Source: Paramecium sonneborni | Taxonomy: Eukaryota; Ciliophora; Oligohymenophorea; Peniculida; Parameciidae | Direction: 5' to 3' | DNA length: 64,000 nt | NCBI GenBank assembly: GCA_905182985.1 | Contig: CAJJDN010000153.1 | Coordinates: 1-64,000, forward strand | Shown: positions 26,540-39,676 of the stretch, piece after piece | How the letters are laid out: the number at the start of each line of letters is the position of its first letter | Position numbering within the stretch: position 1 is the stretch's first letter | The notes under the pieces: model-generated | What the model saw: the letters and a program-made list of their open reading frames with translations, nothing else | Databases searched by the model: none | What the model was told of the DNA's origin: nothing | Made by a program: the position numbers and the translations under genes

Positions 26540-27988
26540 ATGTTAATATTAAAAAAAATGAATGAATAATTTATGAGTTTTAGAATTAGGGATAGAATTG
26601 AATAATTAAGAGGAAATTTTGAAAATTCTTTTCACGAGTTTATTGAAGATGAATTGTTTTAAGTGGATGATAGAGTATATAAATTTTTAAACATCTAAGA
26701 TAATTGGTTAAGATTAAACAAGTAATAAATTAAGAATTAAGTATCTAAAAAATAATTAACATAGATGGAAATTGAATGTTTGTAATTTTTGGCTGGTAGT
26801 TTTTATACATGTTAAATTTAAAGAAATTTATGTGATTTGTAATATTATTCATGGATCGCAACTACATACATGAATTTAGGTAATTTGAATATGGATTGTT
26901 ATGAAATGGAAACTGATCATAACAATCTACTTTCTGCATCATCCATATATTTAATTAGTTTTCAATTATTAAGAATTTTAAATTATTTTCATTAGAGAGG
27001 AATATATCATATGGATGTTAAACCAAAAAATATTTTACTTCATTATGAGTATTAATTTTGTTATTAAGCCTAAAATATATTAAATGCAATTGAATAGCCA
27101 TACTAATAAGAATTAGAGTAATTAAGAATAGATTTATTGGAAAATAATAACGATTAAGGATAATTTGATCAAAATCAGATTGAACCAGATTATGTTTCGT
27201 TTCAATAAATTCTTTAAAGAAACTTTCAAAATGCTAGAGAAGATCTTCCGATACAATTATTGTTGTATAGATAATAATTTAATAATGAACAGACAAATCA
27301 ATTAATATATTGGATTAGAAAGTGGCTGGAAAAGGAAGGTATATAAACTTTTAACCGCAACAATATATTTATAAAAAAATGGGTTAAAATTTGTTTATGT
27401 GATTTTGGATTAACTTAATAATTTTATAATTAAAATTAAGAATTATAAATATAATAAATAGACGAAGAAGAGAATTTTTATAAAACTCCCTATAAAATAT
27501 TAAGAGATCATTTACATTAAAATTATTTTACTAATATAAATATTTAAGATATTAAAAGATAGTAAGACCTATTTTGCTTAGGTTAAACTATATTTTATCT
27601 ATTGTAAATAAATATTAAGATTGAATTATATGTAGACAATTTAAATTAAGAGAGAGTACGTTAAATTTGTGGCTTCATCTGTTAATAATTAAATATAAAT
27701 TAACTAAATGATAATATATCTTTAGATGAATTGAATACACTTAATCGGTATTACTCATAAATTAGATCAATTGGTTAACTTAAAATGAATTTATAAAATT
27801 CTAATTAGTAGAATACCAAAATTTATCAGGTTCTGAGTTTGATAAGTGAAATGATAAAGTTTTCATTTACTCCATCGAACTTTTAAAATTTTATTCAATT
27901 TGAAAATTATTTTTATGATATCAGTGATATAAGGGATATCAATAGAAAAATGTCTAACATGCAGTAATATAAGATATCATTTGATTGA
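26540..27988 (+). CDS. Degenerate protein kinase, HMD in place of HRD
   Basis: 482 codons with no intron needed. The kinase C-lobe is clear: IYHMDVKPKNILL is the catalytic loop with Met replacing the usual Arg, and CLCDFGLTQQF is an intact Mg-binding DFG. Between them lies a long Gln/Asn-rich insertion (about 110 residues). Before the loop, LISFQLLRILNYFH fits the helix preceding HRD. No glycine-rich loop and no clear VAIK lysine appear in the first 100 residues, so it may be a pseudokinase or lack an upstream exon. An in-frame TGA just before 26540 limits a simple extension. It is not closely similar to the kinase family at 30-41 kb. Confidence 0.65.
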
Positions 27989-28703
27989 TAATATATAATA
28001 TTTATTTTAATTATTAAAATAGTTTCTGTTTTTTAGAGATGGAGCTGATAAATTTACAATAAATTTAGTACAATATAAATATAGTAATTAACAAAAATAC
28101 AGGAGGAAGTGACAGTCTTTAAATCATCGTAAATTATGATAAAAGAAAAGATATAATGAATTCAGATTATTATTGATAGATTAAATTCGTTATTGAACAT
28201 TTCATATTAGAAATACCTAATAATGTAGGATTACTACAATATCTAAATACTATTATTATTAACAACTTATTTTGGTATGCATAAATCAATATAGTATTTG
28301 ATTAAAAATAGTATTCATATTATGATGTTGAATTCTAAGAGAATGTTATTCTGGTTGATAAATAACATTTAAAAATATTGCAATTCATTTGAATTTCATA
28401 ATAAGAATGAATACACCTCAAATAATAAAAAATAGATGTTAAATATGAATTATAATGATAATTCTGATTATTGATCTTTGTTAAGAATTTGGTCATAAAT
28501 ATTATTTAAGTGAGATATGGATGCATTAACATTAGTTAGAATGATTAAGTAGTATATATAAGAAATGGAATCAATTATTTATATTTCTGATTATAAATGA
28601 TTTTATTATATATTCTGGCAATATATCTAAATGATAATATCTTATAAGTGTTATTAAAGGATTTAGAGAGAAGAGAATTCATAAATTAAAATTAAATATC
28701 ATC
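27989..28703. other. Intergenic, possible relic ORF
   Basis: One plus-strand frame stays open for about 100 codons (near 28150-28467, containing LIKNSIHIMMLNSKRMLFWL), starting after a TGA and ending at TGA. It has no convincing start or motif, so I did not call it. The 5' flank of the superoxide dismutase gene lies at the right end. Confidence 0.35.
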
Positions 28704-29363
28704 ATGTCATTTGTTCTTGATCCATTACCATATGCTTAAGATGCTTTGGCTCCACACATTTCAGCTAACACAATAAGTTTTCATTATGGAAAACATCATG
28801 CTGGATATGTGAACAAATTGAATGAATTAACTAAAGGAACACCTTATGAAAATTAAAGTCTTACAGATGTTGTAAAGAATACTTTTGGAAACCCTGCCAC
28901 TGTTGCAATATTCAATAATGCAGCTCAAACATGGAATCACACGTATTAATTAAGAATTATACATTAGATTTTATTGGAGAAGCATGAAACCTTAAGGTGG
29001 TGGTGGTGCAACTGGATAAGTTAAGGATTTAATATTGTAAAGCTTTGACAGCTTGGATTCTTTCAGCAAAGCATTCACAGATGCTGCCTTAGGTTAATTT
29101 GGATCAGGGTAAGAATATTCTTAAATCTAAATAGATGGACTTGGTTAGTAGAAAAAGATGGAAAAGTGAGTATAGTCAAAACTTCAAATGCTGATAATCC
29201 TATTACTTAAGGATATAACCCCTTGATTACATTAGATGTTTGGGAACATGCTTATTATCTAGATTTTTAGAATAGAAGAATCGATTATGCAAATTTGTTT
29301 TTAACTAATTTAGTCAATTGGGATTATGCTAATCAAAATTTGGTAAATAAAGCTCATTTATGA
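28704..29363 (+). CDS. Iron-type superoxide dismutase
   Basis: Dismutes superoxide to peroxide and oxygen. After removing two introns (28943-28967, 25 nt; 29109-29134, 26 nt) the protein is about 200 residues, the normal family length. All four metal ligands are visible: His in [10 protein letters not shown], His in TWNHTFYW, and Asp and His in [12 protein letters not shown]. The Gln in NNAAQTWNH is the position typical of Fe rather than Mn enzymes, as is the overall AAQTWNH pattern. GSGWTWLV is also conserved. The protein starts [20 protein letters not shown] with no targeting extension, suggesting a cytosolic enzyme. Confidence 0.95.
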
Positions 29364-30162
29364 AATATTATCATAATAATCCAGAATCATTTATATTTAA
29401 TTTATATATATTAATATTTATAATTTATATATATTTATATATATTAATAAGAGACTAACCTTTAGTTATTTGAGATACAGTCATCAATATCACACATATT
29501 ATTTAATCTAAGAAAGAAATTAATTACTAATACACTAATTGTTGTACTACCAAAGAATATTATTTTAAATATGGATTCAATATGAAACGCTTAAATTACT
29601 CTGTTTCATTTTTAACTTAAATAAATCTATATTTCATCCTCTAAAAGTTCATAAAGGAGGGGATAACTTGATAAAATTCTTTAATAATTATCTATATTCA
29701 TCCTAATATCCAAATGTAAATTCATAAAATAAATATTATATTTAAAATGATTTTGAGAACTTGCAGATTATCTAATTTAATGCCAACTTCGTAAATTCAA
29801 CATAGTATTGCTGATTCAAATAATCTACAAGTATTAGCAAAATCTAATACAAATTATGCCTACAAACTGTTTTTTTGATGTTAAAATAACATACATTTTG
29901 CTTAAAATGCTAAAATTTATAGATTAAGTAATATATATATATTAGAGATAATAGTGATGATATTACAGTGATCGTCGCATTTATTAATGAATAATGATTT
30001 ATTAGAACTTTAAAGTGTGTATATATTTAATTATATAAATGTTGAGTTATATATAATTAAAAAATAAAAATTAATTAGAAAATATATCTTATTTATTAAT
30101 TTAGTGGTTTATATATTAAATTATGTGCAAAATCATAAATAAATTTAATAGTGAGGATAACA
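29364..30162. other. Intergenic; TA-rich tract plus spacer shared with inverted copy
   Basis: Bases 29395-29450 are a TATATTTA-like low-complexity tract. From about 29812 to 30162 the sequence is the inverted counterpart of 37772-38125, differing by scattered substitutions, so it belongs to the duplicated kinase module. No gene seen. Confidence 0.6.
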
Positions 30163-31694
30163 ATGGAAAATGAGAAATAATAAAGTATTTGTGAAGGATA
30201 TTATATTATTAAAACACTTGCAATTTAAAAAAATGGGACTAAGGTTAAACTAGGTTAGAAAGGATTTGAACTTGCTGCTTTGAAGTTATACAAGAATGAA
30301 GAAAAACAATTATAATATTTAAATAGTGAAGCTTATATATTAAGAAAGCTTAAACATCCAAACATTATTGAATTGATAGATTACAATGAGCAACTTAAAT
30401 ATACTGTATAATTATTGTCTAAATTAGAAAAAAAATGGTCCAATTACTTATAAAATGGGTTTGATATTAGAATATGGAAGTAATGGCGATATGTTTTAAT
30501 ATTAGAAACATTTTTAAAAATTTGATGAACGAATTGCAAGATTTTATTTTTTTTAGATGTTAAACACTTTAATTTATATGAAAAATCAAAATATTTGTCA
30601 TCGAGATTTAAAAATTGAAAATATTTTATTTGACAGTGAATATAATTTAAAAATAGCCGATTTTGGGTTTGCAACAGAGTATTTAGGTTTAATAAATGAC
30701 TTTCATGGTGGAACATTACGTAATTTTAAATCATAAATTTTAAGCTTATATGGCACCAGAACTTTTCGAAAAGAGAGAATATGATGGATCAAAAGTTGAT
30801 GTTTTTGCTCTTGGGCAAATTTTATTTATAATGATGACTGGATGTTTTGCATTTTAAAAATCGAATCATTCAAGTTATAAATTAATTAAAGAGAAAAATC
30901 ATTAATAATTTTGGTAAGAAATGTAAAATTAACTTAATAGAGAATTACCAGATAATTTTAAGTATATTTTTTGATTTAAAATTTTTTTAGAGATCTTATT
31001 AATAAAATGTTTGAATATGATTTTAATCAAAGAATAAGTTGTGAAGAATGCTTAGAACATCCATTTTTATAGGGTCCTATAGCTAATTTACATGAAATAT
31101 AATAATAATTCAGAGCTGTCGAAGATAGAATAAATTAAGAAAGAGACATACAAATTTATAGGCAACGAGAAGAAATTAAAAGGCAACGAGAAGAAATTTA
31201 AAGACGACAATAAATTGAAAGGGAAATGCAAGAATAAATGGGAAATGATAGTACATTTAAATCATCCGGTTAAGATAATTCTAATTAAGAAAAATTAAAA
31301 AAATAAAAGAATAAACTGATGGAAAAATACAAATTTAATTTTAAAGATCAAATTCTAAAGAAAAGCAGTCCAACATAAATGATCAATGAAATAGTAACAT
31401 GTTAAGAAAGAGAAAGTTTATTTATTTAAATTATTTAAATTTTTGAAGAAAATGATAGAATAACAAAAATTCATAAAAATAAATATAAAGTAATAATAAA
31501 ATTTTTATTAAATTTAGCTTGATGTTGATATTCTAGATGAAGAAAGTGATGTGAAATATAAAATTTAGATAGAATTATGTGATATTGGAGATGAAATGTT
31601 GAGAGTTGATGTTCTTAATTTTGGATATGACCCAATAGATTTCAATTAAACTCTTGATCTTCTTAGATAAAAGATATAAGAATAATAATCTTGA
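30163..31694 (+). CDS. Kinase A: serine/threonine kinase with degenerate glycine loop
   Basis: Four introns restore one frame: 30406-30427, 30720-30744, 30962-30990, 31490-31517. Motifs: ELAALKLYK (lysine of the N-lobe), [14 protein letters not shown] (catalytic loop), [10 protein letters not shown] (DFG), [14 protein letters not shown] (APE). After the catalytic domain come Arg/Glu/Gln-rich repeats ([18 protein letters not shown]) and a conserved tail ending LDLLRQKIQEQQS. The glycine loop is lost: paralogs read TLGVGKYGKV or [10 protein letters not shown], whereas this one reads TLAIQKNGTKV, and the intron the paralogs carry at this spot is absent. Nucleotide binding may be weakened. Start chosen at MENEKQQSICEGYY, matching kinase C. 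Confidence 0.8.
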
Positions 31695-32198
31695 AATTAA
31701 TATACAACAATAATTTTATTCGATTAATATATATTCATTCATTTATATACTTGAATTTGATTCAATAACAAAAAAATGAGTTCTTATATTTTAGTATCAG
31801 ATCTAATTAGAATTAAGATGAAAGGTTTTTAATTTAAAGGTTATAATTAATTGATGTTATTGTTTATTATATGATAAATGATTTTATTTCAATCGTAGAG
31901 AGTCAAAACCTTAATAAATTTAATTTAATAATATTTACATTTAACTAATTATGAAAATTAAAACCTAGTTATGCTTGAATTAAAGTTACATATGATTAAA
32001 TTTAAAAAATGTAGCTATTATGCAATCTATTTTTTAGAATTATCTTGATTAAATTTAAAATTAGATAAATGAATTGTTTATCTCTATAAATAAAAATTAA
32101 TTAGAAAATATCGTATTTATATAATTTTGTGGTTTATGTATTAAATAATGTGCAAAATCATAAATAAAATTAAATAAATGTAGTAATAAGGATAATAA
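31695..32198. other. Spacer between kinases A and B (part of the duplicated module)
   Basis: AT-rich, no gene. Its inverted copy lies at 40968-41471 (and, through the assembly duplication, 42076-42579). The 100 bp before kinase B resemble those before kinase A, fitting descent of A and B from a tandem duplication. Confidence 0.6.
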
Positions 32199-33342
32199 AT
32201 GGAAGGTGAACAATAGTAAAGTATTTGTGAAGACTATTATATTATTAAAACACTTGGTGTAGGAAAATATGGCAAGTAGGAACTTTAAAATTATAGAATA
32301 GGGTTAAATTGGGGCAGAAAGCATAAAACCTTGCTGCTTTGAAATTTTTCAAGTTTGAGAATGAATAATAATAATAAAATCAAATACAATAACTACTAAG
32401 AGAGACCTAAATATTATAAAAGCTTAATCATCCAAACATTATCAAATTAATAAAGTATAGTGAGTAACTTAAATATACTGTATAATTATTGTCTAAATTA
32501 GCAAAAAAATGGTACAATTACTTATAAAATGGGTTTGATCTTAGAATATGGAAGTAATGGCGATATGTTTTAATATTTGAAGCATTTTTAAAAATTTGAT
32601 GAACAAATTGCAAGATTTTATTTTTGTTAGATGATTAAAGTTTTAATTGATATGAAAAATCTAAATATTTGTCATCGAGATCTAAAACTTGAAAATATTT
32701 ATTTTGACAATGAATATAATTTAAAAATAGCTGGATTTGGATTTGCTACAGAGTATTAAGGTTTAATAAATAACTTTTATGGTGGAACATTACGTAATTT
32801 TAAATCATAAATTTTAAGCTTATATGGCACCAGAACTTTTAGAAAGGAGAGAATATGATGGATCAAAAGTTGATGTTTTTGCTCTTGGGCAAATTTTATT
32901 TTTAATGATGACTGGATATTTTGCATTTTAAAAATCGAATCATTTAAGTTATAAATTAATTAAAGAGAAAAATCATTAATAATTTTGGTAAAAAATGTAA
33001 AATTAACTTAATAGAGAATTACCAGATAATTTTAAGTATATTTTATGATTTAAAAATTTTTTTAGAGATCTTATTAATAAAATGTTTGAATATGATTTTA
33101 ATCAAAGAATAAGTTGTGAAGAATGCTTAGAACATCCATTTTTATAGGGTCCTATAGCTAATTTACATGAAATATAATAATAATTCAGAGCTGTCGAAGA
33201 TAGAATAAATTAAGAAAGAGACATACAAATTTATAGGCAACGAGAAGAAATTAAAAGGCAACGAGAAGAAATTTAAAGACGACAATAAATTGAAAGGGAA
33301 ATGCAAGAATAAATGGGAAATGATAGTAGTACATTTAAATGA
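32199..33342 (+). CDS. Kinase B: truncated paralog with DFG changed to GFG
   Basis: Four introns (32276-32301, 32480-32501, 32794-32818, 33036-33065) give a continuous frame. The glycine loop is good (TLGVGKYGKVKLG), the lysine is in LAALKFFK, and the catalytic loop is ICHRDLKLENIYFD, but the DFG aspartate is replaced: KIAGFGFATEY. Without that Asp, Mg-ATP chelation should fail, so this is probably a pseudokinase. The protein also stops early, at GNDSSTFK-TGA after the RQREE repeats, lacking the C-terminal domain present in A and C. An identical inverted copy lies at 39824-40967. Confidence 0.8.
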
Positions 33343-33413
33343 TAATTTCAAATAATATATTATAATAAAGGATATAATTTATTTTATAAAGTACACATAA
33401 TATATTACTTAAT

Positions 33414-33474
33414 AAATTTTATGAATGATATTATTTATATAAATTTTATGAATGATATTATTTATATAAATTTT
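33414..33474. repeat. Tandem 27-bp repeat (two copies plus 7 bp)
   Basis: The unit AAATTTTATGAATGATATTA continues to 27 bp, starts at 33414 and 33441, and begins a third time at 33468. It sits between kinase B and the FHA/RING gene and is carried along in the inverted copies near 38574-38634 and 39692-39752. Confidence 0.8.
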
Positions 33475-33489
33475 AATATAATAATAAGA

Positions 33490-34578
33490 ATGGGGGAACT
33501 AATAGTAACAATTACTACATGGGATAAACCAAATTATGAATTATTTGATGGAGAATCACAAAATTATAGAATATAGGAATATTTGATAGATGAACCAGGA
33601 ATGTTTTGCAGAAATGGAGAGAATGAAACATTTTTCGATTAGAATATGAGTAGAAAGGATGGAGTAAGGATTCTATTCAATCTCAGAATTGACGATGGTA
33701 GTATTTGGCGAGTGCATTGTAGGACAATTTGTTATTGGAGATAAAGATTAAATTGAAGATTTATGGATTTAATCAAAGAATGAGTAACAAATAAGACAAA
33801 ATGATGTGATAAAACTAGGAAAGAAAGTCTTAAAAGTACTTAACATTAGTAATGAAAATAACTTACATTTGACACATTATTAAAATGTAGTTATTTAAAT
33901 TCAAAATGTAGAAACCTCATTCCTCGAATCATAAAATATGTGCAGAATATGCTTAGAACATACTTGTAATACTTCGAATCCTTTGCTTTCATTATGTCGT
34001 TGTTGTGGTAGTACTAAGTATGTACACTATGAGTGTGTAAAGACTTGGCTATATGGGAAAATGTAAGCGAAGCAGTCTCAATATTGTACTGAGTAACAAA
34101 CATTCAAAAAATTTAGAATAAATGCTAAGAGTGTGAGGTGTGAAATTTGTTAATCATTCTACCCTTCGATGGTGTACACAGGAGATAATGTGTTAGGATT
34201 GTATAATTTGGATAATTTAAAATATCATGTTGTGTTGGAAGATGTAGAAAATTAGATTATCATGGTCCTTAATTTTGGAGATCAGACAACTTTGACAGTT
34301 GGACGCGGTCATGAGAGTAATATAAAGATAAGTGAAATAACAATTAGTAGAACACATCTTGCATTAGTCATAAGGTAAATGTCTTAACAATATGAAGGAA
34401 CAATAAGTTGTATATTGAGGATAAGAATTCTAAGTTTGGAACTCTAATAAAATTGCAAAAAGCAAGAAGAATAGAGAAAAATGAGACTCTTTTTTTATAG
34501 TCAGGACGGAGCAGAATAATGATAAAACATAAGGAAAAAAGAAAACGATGTGCGTTACTTTGTAATTTTCTTGAATGA
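33490..34578 (+). CDS. FHA and RING-CH (RINGv) domain protein, probable E3 ligase
   Basis: Two introns (33698-33722 and 34375-34397) yield about 346 residues. The N-terminal third looks like a weak FHA-like beta-sandwich. A RING-CH zinc domain follows: CRICLEHTC, then CRCCGSTKYVHYECVKTWL and CEICQSFY supply the C4HC3 ligands. The C-terminal FHA domain is clear: TLTVGRGHESNIKI, ISRTHLAL and NSKFGTLI match the phosphothreonine-binding loops (GR, SRxH, NG-like). The combination suggests an E3 ubiquitin ligase recruited to phosphoproteins. There is no transmembrane segment, unlike MARCH proteins. The next gene starts 14 bp after its stop. A 5' fragment is duplicated in inverted orientation at 38151-38558. 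Confidence 0.8.
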
Positions 34579-34592
34579 TATTTAATTAACTT

Positions 34593-35838
<1,246 letters not shown>

Positions 35839-36213
35839 CAATCATGTATCATTTAAATTTATCATCAATTATATATATATTTCATTTAATTTTTATGATT
35901 TATATATATTACTTATATTTTTCTTTTTTAAAAGTCACTATTAATCTTTAACCAGATTTAAAAAAACAATTATTTAATTATGATCAACGTGGTACTAATC
36001 TCATCAAGATTCAAAAACTAAAATTTTAATTTCTCATTAATTTTAACAATTATTGATAGCTAAATTTAGTAGAATTTCTCATCTAATTGTTAATAATATT
36101 TTGAAAATATAACCTAAAAAAATAAAATTATTATCATCGGAAGATTTTCTTGGTGAATTAGTATACATGTAGAAATATTCTTTTTACATACATAGATTTA
36201 TCAAAAAAATATC
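35839..36213. other. Convergent intergenic region
   Basis: Separates two genes ending toward each other. AT-rich, no gene or repeat; a TATATATATATT tract lies near 35870. Confidence 0.5.
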
Positions 36214-37771
36214 TCAAATTTATTATTCTTATATCTTTTATCTAAGAAGATCAAGAGTTTAATTGAAATCTATTGGGTCATAGCCAAAATTAAGAACATC
36301 AACTCTCAACATTTCATCTCCAATATCACATAATTCTATCTAAATTTTATATTTCACATCACTTTCTTCATCTAGAATATCAACATCAAGCTAAATTTAA
36401 TAAAAATTTTATTACTTTATATTTATTTTTATGAATTTTTGTTATTCTATCATTTTCTTCAAAAATTTAAATAATTTAAATAAATAAACTTTCTCTTTCT
36501 TAACATGTTACTATTTCATTGATCATTTATGTTGGACTGCTTTTCTTTAGAATTTGATCTTTAAAATTAAATTTGTATTTTTCCATCAGTTTATTCTTTT
36601 ATTTTTTTAATTTTTCTTAATTAGAATTATCTTAACCGGATGATTTAAATGTACTATCATTTCCCATTTATTCTTGCATTTCCCTTTCAATTTATTGTCG
36701 TCTTTAAATTTCTTCTCGTTGCCTTTTAATTTCTTCTCGTTGCCTATAAATTTGTTGGTCTCTTTTTTTATCAATAATCAGTTTTTGATCTCTGAATTAT
36801 TATTTTATTTCATGTAAATTAGCTATAGGACCCTATAAAAATGGATGTTGTAAACATTCTTCAAAACTTATTCTTTGATTATAATCATATTCAAACATTT
36901 TATTAATAAGATCTCTAAAAAAATTTTAAATCATAAAATATACTTAAAATTATCTGGTAATTCTCTTTTTAGTTAATTTTACATTTTTTACCAAAATTAT
37001 TAATGATTTTTCTCTTTAATTAATTTATAACTTGAATGATTCGATTTTTAAAATGCAAAACATCCAGTCATCATTATAAATAAAATTTGCCCAAGAGCAA
37101 AAACATCAACTTTTGATCCATCATATTCTCTCTTTTCTAAAAGTTCTGGTGCCATATAAGCTTAAAATTTATGATTTAAAATTACGTATTGTTCCACCAT
37201 GAAAGTCATTTATTAAACCTTAATACTCTGTTGCAAACCCAAAATCGGCTATTTTTAAATTATATTCATCATCAAACAAAATATTTTCAGGTTTTAAATC
37301 TCTATGACAAATATTTAAATTTTTCATATCAATTAAAGCTTTAATCATCTAACATAAATAAAATCTTGCAATTGGTTCATCAAATTTTTTTAAATATTTT
37401 AAATATGAGAAAATATCGCCATTATTTCCATATTCTAAGATCAAACCCATTTTATAAGTTGTTGTTCCATTTTTTTTCTAATTTAGACAATAATTATACA
37501 GTATATTTAAGTTACTCATTGCAATCTATCAATTTAATAAAATTTTAATGTTTAAGGTTTGATAATATTCGGGCTTCTCTATTAAATTATTCTAATTGCA
37601 TTTCTTCATTGCCTTATTTGAAAAATTTCAAAGCAGCATAGTTTTATCCTTTCTGCCCCAATTTAACCCTAATGAATAATAATAAAATTTCTACTATGAA
37701 AATGTTCCTGTTCCAAGTGTTTTAATAATATAATATCCTTCACAAATACTTTATTATTTCTCATTTTCCAT
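36214..37771 (-). CDS. Kinase C: intact paralog of kinases A and B
   Basis: Five introns (37669-37694, 37478-37499, 37161-37185, 36915-36943, 36391-36415) give one frame from MENEKQQSICEGYY to IQEQQI-TGA. All landmarks are present: [61 protein letters not shown]. The RQREE repeats and the C-terminal domain ([20 protein letters not shown]) follow. It is in inverted orientation relative to A, and the spacer before it also matches the spacer before A. As the only copy with a full catalytic set, it is probably the functional member. Ciliate-expanded kinase family; substrate unknown. Confidence 0.85.
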
Positions 37772-38150
37772 TGTTATCCTCACTATTAATTTTATTTATG
37801 ATTTTGCACATAATTTAATATATAAACCACTAAATTAATAAATAAGATATTTTCTAATTAATTTTTATTTTTTAATTATATATAACTCAACATTTATATA
37901 ATCAAATATATACACACTTTAAAGTCCTAATAAATCATTATTCATTAATAAATGCGACGATCACTGTAATATCATCACTATTATCTCTAATATATATATA
38001 TATTACTTAATCTATAAATTTTAGCATTTTAAGCAAAATGTATGTTATTTTAACATCAAAAAAACAGTTTGTAGGCATAATTTGCATTAGATTTTGCTAA
38101 TACTTGCAGATTATTTGGATCAGCTTTACTACTTAAAAATTATTTAACTA
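37772..38150. repeat. Inverted copy of the spacer upstream of kinase A
   Basis: Reverse complement of about 29812-30162 with scattered substitutions up to near 38125, then about 25 bp of unmatched sequence before the FHA/RING fragment starts at about 38151. The second edge is a rearrangement breakpoint. Confidence 0.75.
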
Positions 38151-38558
38151 TAAATAACTACATTTTAATAATGTGTCAAATGTAAGTTATTTTCATTACT
38201 AATGTTAAGTACTTTTAAGACTTTCTTTCCTAGTTTTATCACATCATTTTGTCTTATTTGTTACTCATTCTTTGATTAAATCCATAAATCTTCAATTTAA
38301 TCTTTATCTCCAATAACAAATTGTCCTACAATGCACTCGCCAAATACTACCATCGTCAATTCTGAGATTGAATAGAATCCTTACTCCATCCTTTCTACTC
38401 ATATTCTAATCGAAAAATGTTTCATTCTCTCCATTTCTGCAAAACATTCCTGGTTCATCTATCAAATATTCCTATATTCTATAATTTTGTGATTCTCCAT
38501 CAAATAATTCATAATTTGGTTTATCCCATGTAGTAATTGTTACTATTAGTTCCCCCAT
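38151..38558 (-). pseudogene. FHA/RING gene 5' fragment (copy 1)
   Basis: Reverse complement of 33490-33897: the start MGELIVTITTWDKPN, the first intron, and sequence up to HLTHYQNVV, then homology ends. The RING-CH and second FHA domains are missing, so this is a truncated gene left by the inverted duplication. From 38155 on it lies inside a segment that is repeated at 39273. Confidence 0.75.
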
Positions 38559-39271
38559 TCTTATTATTATATTAAAATTTATATAAATAATATCATTCAT
38601 AAAATTTATATAAATAATATCATTCATAAAATTTATTAAGTAATATATTATGTGTACTTTATAAAATAAATTATATCCTTTATTATAATATATTATTTGA
38701 AATTATCATTTAAATGTACTACTATCATTTCCCATTTATTCTTGCATTTCCCTTTCAATTTATTGTCGTCTTTAAATTTCTTCTCGTTGCCTTTTAATTT
38801 CTTCTCGTTGCCTATAAATTTGTATGTCTCTTTCTTAATTTATTCTATCTTCGACAGCTCTGAATTATTATTATATTTCATGTAAATTAGCTATAGGACC
38901 CTATAAAAATGGATGTTCTAAGCATTCTTCACAACTTATTCTTTGATTAAAATCATATTCAAACATTTTATTAATAAGATCTCTAAAAAAATTTTTAAAT
39001 CATAAAATATACTTAAAATTATCTGGTAATTCTCTATTAAGTTAATTTTACATTTTTTACCAAAATTATTAATGATTTTTCTCTTTAATTAATTTATAAC
39101 TTAAATGATTCGATTTTTAAAATGCAAAATATCCAGTCATCATTAAAAATAAAATTTGCCCAAGAGCAAAAACATCAACTTTTGATCCATCATATTCTCT
39201 CCTTTCTAAAAGTTCTGGTGCCATATAAGCTTAAAATTTATGATTTAAAATTACGTAATGTTCCACCATAA
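38155..39271. repeat. Direct repeat, copy 1 (1117 bp) left of N at 39272
   Basis: Repeats at 39273-40389 with a constant offset of 1118, no mismatch noticed, and a single N between copies. Same signature as the repeat at 1179. Probably two overlapping contig ends placed side by side. Confidence 0.9.
38706..39271 (-). pseudogene. Kinase B copy, 3' part only (assembly duplicate)
   Basis: Reverse complement of the last exons of kinase B, running from the activation segment ([18 protein letters not shown]) to the early stop after DSSTFK. It is cut at the N at 39272. The full inverted copy lies at 39824-40967, so this is likely the same gene counted twice. Confidence 0.7.
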
Positions 39272-39272
39272 N

Positions 39273-39676
39273 TAACTACATTTTAATAATGTGTCAAATG
39301 TAAGTTATTTTCATTACTAATGTTAAGTACTTTTAAGACTTTCTTTCCTAGTTTTATCACATCATTTTGTCTTATTTGTTACTCATTCTTTGATTAAATC
39401 CATAAATCTTCAATTTAATCTTTATCTCCAATAACAAATTGTCCTACAATGCACTCGCCAAATACTACCATCGTCAATTCTGAGATTGAATAGAATCCTT
39501 ACTCCATCCTTTCTACTCATATTCTAATCGAAAAATGTTTCATTCTCTCCATTTCTGCAAAACATTCCTGGTTCATCTATCAAATATTCCTATATTCTAT
39601 AATTTTGTGATTCTCCATCAAATAATTCATAATTTGGTTTATCCCATGTAGTAATTGTTACTATTAGTTCCCCCAT
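39273..39676 (-). pseudogene. FHA/RING gene 5' fragment (copy 2)
   Basis: Same truncated 5' fragment as 38155-38558, repeated after the N. It encodes only the first 125 or so residues of the FHA/RING protein. Confidence 0.7.

Noticed and set aside
33414..33474. Possible CRISPR-like array
   Set aside because: Contiguous 27-bp tandem repeat without spacers, in a eukaryotic macronuclear genome.
38697..38885. Plus-strand frame MKLSFKCTTIISHL (also at 39815 and, minus strand, at 33163)
   Set aside because: Antisense to the 3' end of kinase B and its copies; repeated only because the kinase is repeated.
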